Assembly (NCBI GenBank): GCA_025055975.1
Contig: JANWWM010000025.1
Coordinates: forward strand, 62,001-126,000
Reading direction: 5' to 3'
Source: Chloroherpetonaceae bacterium
Lineage (GTDB): Bacteria; Bacteroidota; Chlorobiia; Chlorobiales; Thermochlorobacteraceae
Length of the DNA stretch: 64,000 bases
In this document: piece by piece, positions 26,460-35,194 of the stretch
Position numbering within the stretch: the stretch's first letter is position 1
Layout: each line of letters starts with the position of its first letter
Translations under genes and position numbers: made by a program
Notes under the pieces: model-generated
Told to the model about the DNA's origin: nothing
The model's input: only the letters and a program-made list of their open reading frames with translations
The model's database searches: none

Positions 26460-27302
26460 TCAATTCAACTTGAACTCCACATAGATGACCGCCGCGCTGG
26501 CGACGGGCTTGCCGTTGAGCGTCGCAGGCTTGAACTTGACGTCTTCGCTTAGAACGCGAAACACTTCCTCGCTGAACATCGAGTCGGTGGCTTTGAGAAT
26601 GAGGACTTTGGTGGGATTGCCGTTCTGGTCGACGCTCACCTTGGCGATTACGCCGCCTTGCAACCCTTTGGCGCGCGCGGCTTCGGGGTAAATGATTTTG
26701 CGATTGATGGTTTCCATTCCGCCCAGAACTTCGGGCTTCGTATCCACTTTCGCCGCGTCGCTGGCTTCAACCGCTTTCGCCGCCTCGACGGACTTGGAAA
26801 GACCCTCGTCTTTGGCGATGTCTTCGTCGGAAACGGTTTGAGTTTGCGCCTCCTCCGTTTCCTCTTCCTCCGCGGTTTGCGTCTGCGTTTGGGATTCGGC
26901 GGATTTGGTTTGTTCGGGTTTCTTGGCGGCGGTCGCGGGCTTTGGCTTCGGAGTCGCTCTCGTTTCCGCTTTGGCTTGCTTGGCGGCGAGCGCGGGTTCG
27001 CTTTCTTTGAGTTTGATGTCTAATCGAAGCGTGGCGGAAGCGATGTCAACGTGCCTTTCCCACAGGGGCAATCCGCGCCGAAACGCCTTGACGGTGTATT
27101 TGCCCGTGGGCACGCTCAAAAACGTGAAGTAGCCCATCGAGTTGCTGATCGAGGCTTGGGCGTGACTTCCGTTGACCACGTAAATCGTTACGGCAGGAAT
27201 GGGGTTGTTGTCCGCGTCCAACACGCGCCCCAACATTCGTCCCGTCTGCGCCGAAACGCTCGAACAGGCAAGCAAGAAAAGACCAATCAGAACGTAACGC
27301 AT
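26460..27302 (-). CDS. TonB C-terminal domain protein with carboxypeptidase-regulatory-like domain
   Basis: A 280-residue exported protein: a signal peptide (MRYVLIGLFLLACSSVSA), a CarboxypepD_reg-like domain at about 20-95 (MLGRVLDADNNPIPAVTIYV, MGYFTFLSVPTGKYTVKAF), a low-complexity linker rich in K/P/A and then Q/T/E (about 105-185), and a TonB C-terminal domain (KIIYPEAARAKGLQGGVIAKV ... EEVFRVLSEDVKFKPA). Unlike TonB proper it has a cleavable signal and no N-terminal anchor with ExbBD partners nearby, so it may be a periplasmic energy-transducing-like protein. ATG 27302 was chosen for the signal peptide; ATG 27320 is an alternative. Confidence 0.8.
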   Translation of the reverse strand: MRYVLIGLFLLACSSVSAQTGRMLGRVLDADNNPIPAVTIYVVNGSHAQASISNSMGYFTFLSVPTGKYTVKAFRRGLPLWERHVDIASATLRLDIKLKESEPALAAKQAKAETRATPKPKPATAAKKPEQTKSAESQTQTQTAEEEETEEAQTQTVSDEDIAKDEGLSKSVEAAKAVEASDAAKVDTKPEVLGGMETINRKIIYPEAARAKGLQGGVIAKVSVDQNGNPTKVLILKATDSMFSEEVFRVLSEDVKFKPATLNGKPVASAAVIYVEFKLN

Positions 27303-27331
27303 TGCGGATTCGGGTTGCATTAAAGACGAAA

Positions 27332-27862
27332 TTACGAATTTTTCGCCGCTTCGCAACGCGCAAGCGCGCCGACGGCGTTCTGCAAAAACTGCGTCGCAAT
27401 GGATTGCATCTTGCTTTTCATCTGCGCCGACATAAACGCCTCGCCCATCAACGCGCCAAGCGGGTGCAACTCCGCGCCCGACTGGCGATGAAGTTCGATC
27501 GTCAAATCCATCGTTACGAACGTTTGTTCGGGGGCGATGGCTTCGAAAGCGAGCGAACAATCCATCATGTTTGGCTGTCCGTTGCGCAACGCGCTGTGAT
27601 AAAACGTGTCGCCCTCTTTGCGATACTGGGTGAGAATGCGCAGTTTGATTGGCGCGGCGAGCGGCATTGGAATTTCATACTCCCACTCGTAAAGCGGTCG
27701 CCCGTCTTGGCTCTCGCCGTGCGGTCGCACGGCGTTGACGTGCGGCATGTATCGCTCGAAGGTCTTTGGGTTTGCGAGAAATTCCATCAGGCGAGATTTT
27801 TCGACGGGCACGTCGTAGACGGCGCGAATCCGACCGCCTACGCAGAACGCAGCGGCTTGCAT
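27332..27862 (-). CDS. SRPBCC (START-like) family protein
   Basis: A 176-residue protein with the helix-grip pattern of polyketide-cyclase/START-like proteins: VPVEKSRLMEFLANPKTFERYMPHVNAVRP near the N-terminus (quoted in two parts: residues 19-33 and 34-48), a central beta sheet (LYEWEYEIPMPL, KLRILTQYRKEGDTF) and a long C-terminal helix (AQMKSKMQSIATQFLQNAVG). The fold binds lipids or small hydrophobic ligands; the ligand is unknown. The gene heads the minus-strand run toward priA and is divergent from the rRNA methyltransferase with 70 bases between. Confidence 0.65.
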   Translation of the reverse strand: MQAAAFCVGGRIRAVYDVPVEKSRLMEFLANPKTFERYMPHVNAVRPHGESQDGRPLYEWEYEIPMPLAAPIKLRILTQYRKEGDTFYHSALRNGQPNMMDCSLAFEAIAPEQTFVTMDLTIELHRQSGAELHPLGALMGEAFMSAQMKSKMQSIATQFLQNAVGALARCEAAKNS

Positions 27863-27932
27863 AGTCCGAAGCGAATTGGATTGGTTGGCGAATCCTTCGA
27901 ACTTCGCGTCGCGACTAAATTACGAAAAACTT

Positions 27933-29108
27933 ATGCGCAAACTCACGCTTCGCAAAAACGAAGAACGGCGCTTGCTGGCGGGGCATCAGTGGATTTTCAG
28001 CAACGAACTCGCAGAGATTCCCAAAGACATTCCCGCAGGCGAAGTCGTCTCGCTCTATTCGCACTCGAAGAAGTTTCTGGGCGTGGGTTTCTTCAATCCG
28101 CGCTCGCTCATCGCGTTCCGATTGCTGTCGCGCTCCGAAGAAGACGTCTCGCGGGAGTTTTTTGAAGCGCGTTTCCGAGCCGCGCTCGAACTGCGCAAGA
28201 AAATTTACCCCGACAAGAAAACCAACGCTTTTCGCCTCGTTCACGCCGAAAGCGATCATCTGTCGGGTTTAATCGTCGACAAGTTCGATTCCGTGTTGTC
28301 GGTTCAAACGTTCTCGGCGGGAATGGAACGACTCTTGCCCGAAATTTGCGAAGCGTTGCAGACGATCTTTTCGCCGTCGGCGATCGTCATTCGCAACGAA
28401 TCGGAACTGCGCGCGCTTGAAGGATTGGAGCGATACAAACGCTTGGAACGCGGCGCGCTCGAAGGCAAGGTCGAGATTTGCGACGACGATTTGTTCTATC
28501 TCGTCGATGCGATGAACGGGCACAAAACGGGCTTTTTTTTGGACCAACGCGAAAACCGCAAGAAGATTCGCGCGTTGGCTCAAAACGCCGACGCGCTCGA
28601 TGTCTTCGCCAGCGATGGCGGCTTTGCGCTCAACGCCTGCAAGGCGGGCGCAAGAAGCGTTTTGGCGATCGATTCTTCCGAAGACGCGCTCGCTCGCGCC
28701 GTCGCCAACGCCGAGCGCAACGGCTTCAGACAACTCGAAACGCTCAAAGCCGACGCCTTCGAAGCGTTGGAAGCGCTCGCAAAAGAAGGTCGACGCTTCG
28801 ATCTCGTAACGCTCGACCCGCCAAGCCTGACGAAATCAAAGAAAAACGTGCCGACCGCGCTTCAAGCGTATCGCAAACTCAACCGTTTGGCGCTCTCGCT
28901 CGTCAAGCCCGGAGGCTTTTTGGCGACGTCGTCATGTTCGCATCACGTCGACGAGGCGGAGTTTTTCAACGTCGTGCAGAGAGCGAGCCTCGACGCGAAG
29001 CGCGAGATCGCGTTGCTGGAAAAATCGTCGCAAGCGCCCGACCATCCGATTTTGCTCTCGATGCCCGAAACGAAGTATTTGAAGTTCGGATTGTTTGCGG
29101 TGCGTTGA
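27933..29108 (+). CDS. Class I SAM-dependent rRNA methyltransferase, RlmI-like
   Basis: A 391-residue enzyme with the RlmI arrangement: an N-terminal PUA-type RNA-binding domain (LTLRKNEERRLLAGHQWIFS, residues 4-23), a linker EEHUD-like domain with HAESDHLSGLIVDKFD, and a Rossmann methyltransferase domain containing TGFFLDQRENRK, DVFASDGGFAL, DPPSLTKSKK and ATSSCSHHV, whose cysteine fits the catalytic Cys of 5-methylcytosine methyltransferases. E. coli RlmI methylates C1962 of 23S rRNA; the target here is inferred. The start at 27933 was chosen because the PUA domain begins there. Confidence 0.88.
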   Translation: MRKLTLRKNEERRLLAGHQWIFSNELAEIPKDIPAGEVVSLYSHSKKFLGVGFFNPRSLIAFRLLSRSEEDVSREFFEARFRAALELRKKIYPDKKTNAFRLVHAESDHLSGLIVDKFDSVLSVQTFSAGMERLLPEICEALQTIFSPSAIVIRNESELRALEGLERYKRLERGALEGKVEICDDDLFYLVDAMNGHKTGFFLDQRENRKKIRALAQNADALDVFASDGGFALNACKAGARSVLAIDSSEDALARAVANAERNGFRQLETLKADAFEALEALAKEGRRFDLVTLDPPSLTKSKKNVPTALQAYRKLNRLALSLVKPGGFLATSSCSHHVDEAEFFNVVQRASLDAKREIALLEKSSQAPDHPILLSMPETKYLKFGLFAVR

Positions 29109-29188
29109 GCGCGCCGCGAAAACGATTTCGACGTATCTTGCCGCGGCAGCGCCGATGGGCGCGACCCAGCGGGAAAAGTCGCCAAAAA

Positions 29189-29986
29189 ATGATCGCCAAG
29201 ACCGAAATTTTCGATCTGCCGCTCGAAGTGATTTCAAACGAGCGTCTCTCGCGCAGCGTCAATGTGATTGCGCTCCGCGCGCCCGAACTCGCGCCGCGTT
29301 TCAAGGCGGGGCAGTTCTTGGAAATCAAAACGAGCGATTCGCTCTTTCCGCTTTTGCGCCGCCCGTTCAGCGCGCATCGCGTTTCGGACGGAACGATCGA
29401 GATTATGAACAAAGTGGTGGGCGTTGGCACGAGAGCGCTCTACGACGTCGAGGCGGGCGAGAAGTTGCAAACGCTCGCGCCGCTCGGCAATGCGTTTGGC
29501 TACGACAAAACGGATTTCGATTTGGCGATTTTGATTTCGGGCGGAATTGGCGTGGCGCCAATGGCGATGCTCGAAGACGCTCTGCGCGCGCGCGGAAAAG
29601 AGGTCTTGAACATCGTCGGCGCAAGAACGGCGGAAGAGCTCGTCGCGCGACATCTTTCCAACGTGCGTCTCGCCACCGACGACGGCACGGCGGGCTTCAA
29701 GGGCAATGTCGTCGAGCTGTTTGAAAAACTTTTGCCCTCGCTCGAAAGCAAACGCTTGCGCGCGTTCGCTTGCGGACCGAACCCAATGCTCAACGCGCTG
29801 TCGAAGTTCTGCAACGCGCGAGCGATTCCGTGCGAAGTCTCGATCGAATCGACGATGGGGTGCGGCGTCGGCATTTGCTACGGATGCCCGATTCGCGTTA
29901 GGGATTCGAGCGGGAAAATGCGCTACGAACTCTTGTGCCAATACGGAAGCGTCGTCGATGCGCGAGAAATCGTCTTCGACGAGTAG
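29189..29986 (+). CDS. pyrK: Dihydroorotate dehydrogenase electron transfer subunit
   Basis: A 265-residue iron-sulfur flavoprotein that passes electrons from PyrD (class 1B) to NAD during pyrimidine synthesis. Visible are the FAD motif RRPFS at 57-61, NAD-side GGIGVAPM at 118-125, CGPNPM at 195-200 and the [2Fe-2S] cysteines 225, 230, 233 and 250 in MGCGVGICYGCP and LLCQYG. The length is normal. pyrD is not adjacent. The start at 29189 follows an A-rich stretch. Related sulfide or ferredoxin-NADP reductase subunits share the fold, but the cysteine spacing favours PyrK. Confidence 0.88.
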   Translation: MIAKTEIFDLPLEVISNERLSRSVNVIALRAPELAPRFKAGQFLEIKTSDSLFPLLRRPFSAHRVSDGTIEIMNKVVGVGTRALYDVEAGEKLQTLAPLGNAFGYDKTDFDLAILISGGIGVAPMAMLEDALRARGKEVLNIVGARTAEELVARHLSNVRLATDDGTAGFKGNVVELFEKLLPSLESKRLRAFACGPNPMLNALSKFCNARAIPCEVSIESTMGCGVGICYGCPIRVRDSSGKMRYELLCQYGSVVDAREIVFDE

Positions 29987-30053
29987 CGTTTGAGGTCGCT
30001 CTCGCTCTCTGCCTTGCCGAAAACGATACGCGAGCGGGCGTTATATTCGCGCT

Positions 30054-32291
30054 ATGAAAGAAGGCGTCCGCTTCCGATATGCGTTGTTCCTCGCGCTTCT
30101 CGTCAGCGAGATTCTGCATCTTTCCCTCGACATTGGGCTGTTCTACGCGGGCGACGCGAAGCCGTATTTGATTTCGCTCGGAATTTTGTTCGTCAAGGAC
30201 GCGCTCGCATGCGTGGCGGCGGGCGCGATGTATCTGTTGATTCGCCGACAACTTCAAGCCAGCGCGCAACCTGACGCGCCTTTTTGGGTCGCGCCCGAAG
30301 ACGCCTTCAAGCGCGGCGCGTCGCTCATCGCGCTCAACGTCGCGCTCATTGCCATTTACGGCAGGCTCTTCGAGCCGAGCGATTTCAACCCCGAAGACGA
30401 GATTCTCGCCGTCGCGCCCCAAAGCGTCTATACGGCGTTCAAGACGCATCTGTCGTTTCTGACGTTTGGCGCGTATCTCTTGGCGATGTTCGTCGTCATT
30501 GAGCGGCTGATTCTCTTTCGCCGAGCGAGGAACACGAAGGTCAACTTCATTCTGATGGCGACGTCGCTCGCGCTGGGCGCGGTGGCGACGTTTGGCGCAA
30601 GAAAAGGCGACGCGCTCAATTTGGTGGCAATCGCGTTTTTGAGCGTCGCGGGCTTGATGATGATCGTCAATCTCTTCCGCCTGTCGTGGATTTTGCCGAT
30701 TCGGCGCGACGAGAAAATCCGCGCGTTGTTTCTCGCCCCCGTCATCATCGGCGGCGTCGCGATCGCGATGAACGCGCTGCGCATCGACGAGCATTTCGCG
30801 GCGCATAGTTTCGCCGTCTCCATTTTCCTCAAAGGCGTGGCGATTTTTTGCTCGCTCTATCTCGTGGTAACGCTGTTCAGCTTGCTCTTCTATCTGCCCG
30901 CTTCCGAAGCCTACGAGCGCAAGTCGATCGAGGTCAGGAACCTTTACGCGATGAGCAAGTTCATCACCGACGTCTTGGAGGAGGAAAAAATCTACGACTC
31001 TCTCGTCGGTTACGCGCGCGACGCTTTTGGCGCGTCGAGCTTGGCGTGGTTCGATTTGCATTGCCCCTACGACGAAACGACGCGCGCGGGCGAAAGCGCG
31101 GCGATGGCGAAACTTCCGAACTTGCGATGGAAAAATCAAAACGGGTGTTTCAAGACGGTCGCGCAGCAGAACGTTTCCCTCGATGAAATTCATCGCTTTT
31201 CAAGCAAAGCGGAGTTCGTTTGGAGAGAAATCGCCGAGAGGGCAAGCGTCGTGCGCATCGACGACGTCAAGAACGACGAGCGACTTGGCGCGTCGCCCTC
31301 GGCGGTGAAGAACTTTTTGCGCCGCTTCAAGCGCGACTCGAACTCGTCGGAACGCATCGTCTCGTTCATCGCCGTGCCGCTCGTCGCGCGAAACAAACTG
31401 ATGGGCGCGCTGTGCGTCGCAAAGGATTACGAGCACGGCTTCGTCAAGGAAGACATCGAACTCATTGCGACGTTTGCCGACCAAGCCGCCCTCGCCATCG
31501 ATAACGCGCGGCTCATTCGCGCGCTCATCGACAAGGAGCGTCTGCAACAAGAATTGCTCGTGGCGCAAAAAATTCAACTGCGACTCTTGCCGCAGACGCA
31601 ACCGAAGGCGAGCGGTTTCGAAGTGGACGGCGTGTCGTATCCCGCTTACGAGGTCGGCGGCGATTATTACGACTACGTGCCCATCGGAGACGACGAAAGG
31701 CGCATCGGAGTCATCGTTGCCGACGTGTCGGGCAAGGGGACTTCGGCGGCGTTTTACATGGCAGAACTCAAAGGCGTCGTGCAATCGCTGGCGCGCATTT
31801 ATCCCGATTCCCCAAAGGAATTTCTGTGCCGCGCCAACGAAACGATTTCGCGCGGCTTGGAAAAAGGCTCGTTCATCAGCGCCATCTACGGCATCGTCGA
31901 TACGGAACGCAAGTCGCTGCATCTTTCAAACGCGGGGCATTGTCCCGCCATCGTCGTTCAAGGCGACGAGGCGCGATTCATCGAAATCAAAGGGCTTGCG
32001 CTTGGTCTGGACAAAGGCGCGATTTTCTCGAAGAACATCCGCGAAACCCGCATCGATTTGAACGAGGGCGACGTCGTCGTCTTCTACACCGACGGCGTCG
32101 TCGAAGCCATCGACAAAAACAACGAGCTGTTCGGATACTGGCGCTTGGCGGAAGTGGCGCGACATTCGCGGCGAAAAAGCGCGAGCGAAATCAAAAATGA
32201 TATATTTAACGCCGTCAACGCCTTTACGAACGACGGCGGCGCCGTGCGAGACGACTTGACCATCGTCGTGCTCAAACGCCTTGCCGCTTGA
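30054..32291 (+). CDS. Membrane-bound GAF-PP2C phosphatase, RsbU-like
   Basis: A 745-residue protein. The first 290 residues or so contain about eight hydrophobic helices; about 300-490 form a GAF domain (YAMSKFITDVLEEEKIYDSL, FIAVPLVARNKLMGALCVA, FADQAALAIDNARL); a short coiled coil (RLQQELLVAQKIQLRLLP) leads to a SpoIIE/RsbU-type PP2C domain (YEVGGDYYDYV, GVIVADVSGKGTSAAFYM, NAGHCPAIV, FYTDGVVEA, DDLTIVVL) with the metal-binding aspartates. Such proteins dephosphorylate the STAS antagonist in a partner switch. The antagonist and kinase genes follow. A TATATT at 30042-30047 is so close to the ATG that transcription from it would be leaderless. Confidence 0.9.
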   Translation: MKEGVRFRYALFLALLVSEILHLSLDIGLFYAGDAKPYLISLGILFVKDALACVAAGAMYLLIRRQLQASAQPDAPFWVAPEDAFKRGASLIALNVALIAIYGRLFEPSDFNPEDEILAVAPQSVYTAFKTHLSFLTFGAYLLAMFVVIERLILFRRARNTKVNFILMATSLALGAVATFGARKGDALNLVAIAFLSVAGLMMIVNLFRLSWILPIRRDEKIRALFLAPVIIGGVAIAMNALRIDEHFAAHSFAVSIFLKGVAIFCSLYLVVTLFSLLFYLPASEAYERKSIEVRNLYAMSKFITDVLEEEKIYDSLVGYARDAFGASSLAWFDLHCPYDETTRAGESAAMAKLPNLRWKNQNGCFKTVAQQNVSLDEIHRFSSKAEFVWREIAERASVVRIDDVKNDERLGASPSAVKNFLRRFKRDSNSSERIVSFIAVPLVARNKLMGALCVAKDYEHGFVKEDIELIATFADQAALAIDNARLIRALIDKERLQQELLVAQKIQLRLLPQTQPKASGFEVDGVSYPAYEVGGDYYDYVPIGDDERRIGVIVADVSGKGTSAAFYMAELKGVVQSLARIYPDSPKEFLCRANETISRGLEKGSFISAIYGIVDTERKSLHLSNAGHCPAIVVQGDEARFIEIKGLALGLDKGAIFSKNIRETRIDLNEGDVVVFYTDGVVEAIDKNNELFGYWRLAEVARHSRRKSASEIKNDIFNAVNAFTNDGGAVRDDLTIVVLKRLAA

Positions 32292-32328
32292 CAAACTCGA
32301 CTCGAAATCTCAAACGCCAACGCGCGAT

Positions 32329-32685
32329 ATGGCAACCTTCAACGCTTCCGTCCGCGAATCGGGCAAAACCAGCGTCATCGACGTCAGCGGCGACCTTGAT
32401 GCGCACACCGCCGTTCAGTTGGAGCGCGTCTTTGAAAAACTCATCTCGGAACAGCGCGCCAACATCGTCGTCAATTTCTCGAACCTCAACTACATTTCAA
32501 GCGCGGGCTTGGGGGTCTTTATGGCGTTCATCGACGAGGTTCGCTCGAAAGGCGGCGACATCAAATTCGCCAACATGCCCGAAAAAATCTACCAAATCTT
32601 CGATCTGCTCGGCTTCCCGTCGCTCTACGAGATCTACGACGACGAGAAAAAAGCCATCGAGAAATTTCAAACAAACGCCTCGTAG
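32329..32685 (+). CDS. STAS-domain anti-sigma factor antagonist, RsbV-like
   Basis: A 118-residue single STAS domain. The phosphorylation loop NYISSAGLGVF is intact, with Ser58 as the expected site for the RsbW-type kinase and the PP2C enzyme encoded upstream. In its unphosphorylated form such a protein binds the kinase and frees the sigma factor or other target. The start at 32329 was chosen by fit to the domain; the frame stays open upstream to a TTG at 32281 with no family resemblance. It lies 37 bases after the phosphatase gene. Confidence 0.9.
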   Translation: MATFNASVRESGKTSVIDVSGDLDAHTAVQLERVFEKLISEQRANIVVNFSNLNYISSAGLGVFMAFIDEVRSKGGDIKFANMPEKIYQIFDLLGFPSLYEIYDDEKKAIEKFQTNAS

Positions 32686-32714
32686 CGCGCGACAACTCGA
32701 AAACGACTCGGCGA

Positions 32715-33146
32715 ATGGCAGAAGCATTCAAGGCGGAACTGACGGTGAGGAGCGACGTCGAGGAGCTCGAAAAAGTCCGCGACTTCGTGTCGCAAGCGGC
32801 AAAACGCTTCGGCTTCGAAGAGCGCGACGGCTACAACATCGTCCTCGCCGTCGACGAAGCGTGCTCCAACATCATTCGGCACGGCTACGACCAAAACGCC
32901 AACGCCAAACTGCGCATCGCCATCGAGACCATCGGCGACTCCTTCGTGGTTACTCTCAACGACAGCGGCAAAACCTACGACCTTCGCTTGCATCAATTGC
33001 CCGACATGCCCGCCCATCTCGCCGCCCGAAAGCGAGGCGGGTTGGGCATTATGCTCATTCGCTCCCTCGTCGACGACGTCGAGTATGAACGAATCGACGG
33101 CGAAAACAAACTCGTGCTCATCAAGCGCCGTCCCGCCTCTCGCTAA
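32715..33146 (+). CDS. Anti-sigma regulatory serine kinase, RsbW-like
   Basis: A 143-residue GHKL ATPase: N-box AVDEACSNIIRHGY (45-58), G1-type DSG (83-85) and G2-type RGGLGIMLI (107-115). RsbW/SpoIIAB-type kinases phosphorylate the STAS antagonist and hold a sigma factor or another partner. No sigma factor gene is in the window. It follows the antagonist after 29 bases and overlaps the converging pabB-pabC gene by four bases. Confidence 0.9.
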   Translation: MAEAFKAELTVRSDVEELEKVRDFVSQAAKRFGFEERDGYNIVLAVDEACSNIIRHGYDQNANAKLRIAIETIGDSFVVTLNDSGKTYDLRLHQLPDMPAHLAARKRGGLGIMLIRSLVDDVEYERIDGENKLVLIKRRPASR

Positions 33147-34918
33147 ACCATTGCGAGTTCCGCTTCTCGCATTCCCCGAACCGCGTTGCAAATCCAGATG
33201 CGATCCGCGCTTAACAAATCGTCCAACGTCAAAACGCGCTCGCTCGCGTTCGAATGCGTTTCCAAAACGAAGGCGCGATAAACGCCCGCCAAAATTCCCG
33301 CCGAAACGGGCGGCGTGAAAAGCCTGCCGTTCCGCTCGATGAAGACGTTGCTGATCGCGCCTTCGGCAAGCTCGCCGCGCTCGTTGAGAAACAGGAAATC
33401 CGCAAGCCCCAACTCGCGCGCCAACGCGCTCGCCTCGTCGTAGAGCGGTCGATGCGTCGTTTTGTGATAAAAAAACTTGTCGGCGGAATTCGCGCGCTTT
33501 TCCGCAACGGCGACTCTCAAACGCTCGCCGCGATCGAGCGGCTCAACGAGCGAATGAGAAATTTCGATTCGCCCCGATCGTTCAAGAAGAACGCGCACCT
33601 TGTAGAGCCGCGCCGAGTCGAGCGATCGAGCGTAGTCGAAGAGCCGCGAGCGAATCTCGGATTCGTCGCAACGAAAATCGAAGTATCGAGCGGAGTCTTT
33701 CAGGCGCGCAAGGTGCTTTTCGAGCAGGCAAAACCCTCCGCAGAACTTGATGGATTCGATGAGCGCGAACTCCTCGACGGGTTTGGAGAGAAAGTTCGCT
33801 TTGAGCAAGCATTCGTCGTATTCGATATCCTGCGCGGAATCGATCGTAACGCCGCTTCCGATTCCCATTTCTCCGACGGATTGGCTGACGAGCAAGGTGC
33901 GAATCGCCACGCTGAAACAGGCTTCTTTTTGAGGCGACACGTAGCCAATCGCGCCCGTGTATACGCCGCGCGGTTCGGCTTCAAGCTCGGAGATGATGTC
34001 CATCGCGCGAATTTTCGGCGCGCCCGTAATCGAGCCGCACGGAAAAAGGGCGCGAAATATCTCTTTGAGCGAAACGCCTTCTTTCAACTTGCCGCGCGCC
34101 GTCGAGGTCATTTGAAACAGGGTCGGAAAACGCTCGATGTCGAAAAGGCTCGGAACGCAAACGGAGCCAAGCTCGCAGATTCGCCCAATGTCGTTGCGAA
34201 TCAGGTCGAGAATCATCAAGTTTTCGGCGCGATTTTTTTCGTCGCTTTTGAGCCACGTGGCGATGGCGTCGTCTTCGGCGTTGGCGCGTCCGCGCGCGGC
34301 GGTGCCTTTCATCGGCTTGGACTCAATCGAGCCGTTTTGAAGGCGAAAGAAAAGTTCGGGCGAAAACGAAAGAACGGCGCGCTCGCCCAAGTTGATGAAC
34401 GCGGCGTAGGGAACGGGCTGTTTTCGGCGCAAAACGTCGTAGAGCGAAAGCCAATCGCCCTCGAACTCAAACGAAAGCTTGCCCGTGAAGTTGATCTGAT
34501 AGACGTCGCCCGATTGAATGTAGTCGATGATGCGCCGAATCGCGGCGGCGTAGTCGCGTCTCGAAACGCGGAACTGAACGTTTTTGATCGTCGCGCGCGC
34601 GTTGGCGTTTTCTCCGAACTCAAACGGCTCGGGCGCGTCGTATTCGCCAAACCAAACGAGAGGAAGCGAACTCGGCTTGAAGAGACGACGAAGCTTTTTC
34701 TCGAAGGCAAAGCCCGCTTCGTAAGCGACAAAGCCCGCAAGCCACTTTCCGCGACGAAGCGCGTCCTCCATCGCGTCAAACGCAGGCTCGACCTCTTCGA
34801 GCGAATTGGCTCGCGCGATGGAACGTGGCTGGCGAAACAGAAAAGACCGTTGATTCCGCTCGTCTCGCTTGACGCTCTCCAAAAGAACGCTGAACGGTTC
34901 GCAAAGCGGATGAGTCAT
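33143..34918 (-). CDS. pabB: Fused aminodeoxychorismate synthase component I and aminodeoxychorismate lyase
   Basis: A 591-residue bifunctional protein for p-aminobenzoate in folate synthesis. Residues about 1-345 are the chorismate-binding PabB part (DVYQINFTGKL, KPMKGTAARGR, LIRNDIGRICELG, GSITGAPKIRAMDII, GVYTGAIGYVSP). About 355-591 are a PabC-type PLP lyase, with the expected PLP lysine in FFYHKTTHRPLYDEA and the NERGELAEGAISNVF loop. The glutaminase PabA is absent here. The ATG at 34918 starts just before the PabB-like sequence; the open frame continues upstream to 35176 without similarity. The pabB-pabC fusion is known in Bacteroidetes/Chlorobi and proteobacteria. Confidence 0.92.
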   Translation of the reverse strand: MTHPLCEPFSVLLESVKRDERNQRSFLFRQPRSIARANSLEEVEPAFDAMEDALRRGKWLAGFVAYEAGFAFEKKLRRLFKPSSLPLVWFGEYDAPEPFEFGENANARATIKNVQFRVSRRDYAAAIRRIIDYIQSGDVYQINFTGKLSFEFEGDWLSLYDVLRRKQPVPYAAFINLGERAVLSFSPELFFRLQNGSIESKPMKGTAARGRANAEDDAIATWLKSDEKNRAENLMILDLIRNDIGRICELGSVCVPSLFDIERFPTLFQMTSTARGKLKEGVSLKEIFRALFPCGSITGAPKIRAMDIISELEAEPRGVYTGAIGYVSPQKEACFSVAIRTLLVSQSVGEMGIGSGVTIDSAQDIEYDECLLKANFLSKPVEEFALIESIKFCGGFCLLEKHLARLKDSARYFDFRCDESEIRSRLFDYARSLDSARLYKVRVLLERSGRIEISHSLVEPLDRGERLRVAVAEKRANSADKFFYHKTTHRPLYDEASALARELGLADFLFLNERGELAEGAISNVFIERNGRLFTPPVSAGILAGVYRAFVLETHSNASERVLTLDDLLSADRIWICNAVRGMREAELAMV

Positions 34919-35194
34919 CGCGCTAACGATGGTTTGAGACGCATTGACGTCGACAAATTTAGGTTGCGTTGACAAAAGCGCATGAGCCGGGATTGAACCG
35001 CTCAACTCTCGTTTCTCGCCCCGGCGTTCCTCTGAAATGGAATTCTTCGCTTCGTTCAGAATGAGCGTGGCTTCTCGCCTCGTTCGAGCGTGGCGGGGGC
35101 GAATCATCAACGCGAAGGCAACCGCTTTTGCGCGGAAAATCGCCGATTTTTGCCTATTATTGCGGGCTTTGGGCAACCAACAAAGCGCATTTCT
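34919..35194. other. Intergenic region between pabBC and cmk
   Basis: These 276 bases hold a GCCGGG/CCCGGC inverted repeat near 34987-35025 and a tRNA T-arm-like string that does not fold as a tRNA (see rejected items). A -10-like TATTATTG lies at 35155-35162, upstream of cmk. I see no convincing gene. Confidence 0.4.

Noticed and set aside
30042-30047. TATATT six bases before the RsbU-like ATG as a promoter
   Set aside because: No -35 at the right distance and the start would be leaderless; kept only as a remark.
34980-35030. Sequence GCCGGGATTGAACCG that resembles the T-arm of a minus-strand tRNA
   Set aside because: The T-stem has two mismatches, and no matching acceptor, D-arm or anticodon arm is found within 100 bases. 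It may be a tRNA remnant or chance; not called.
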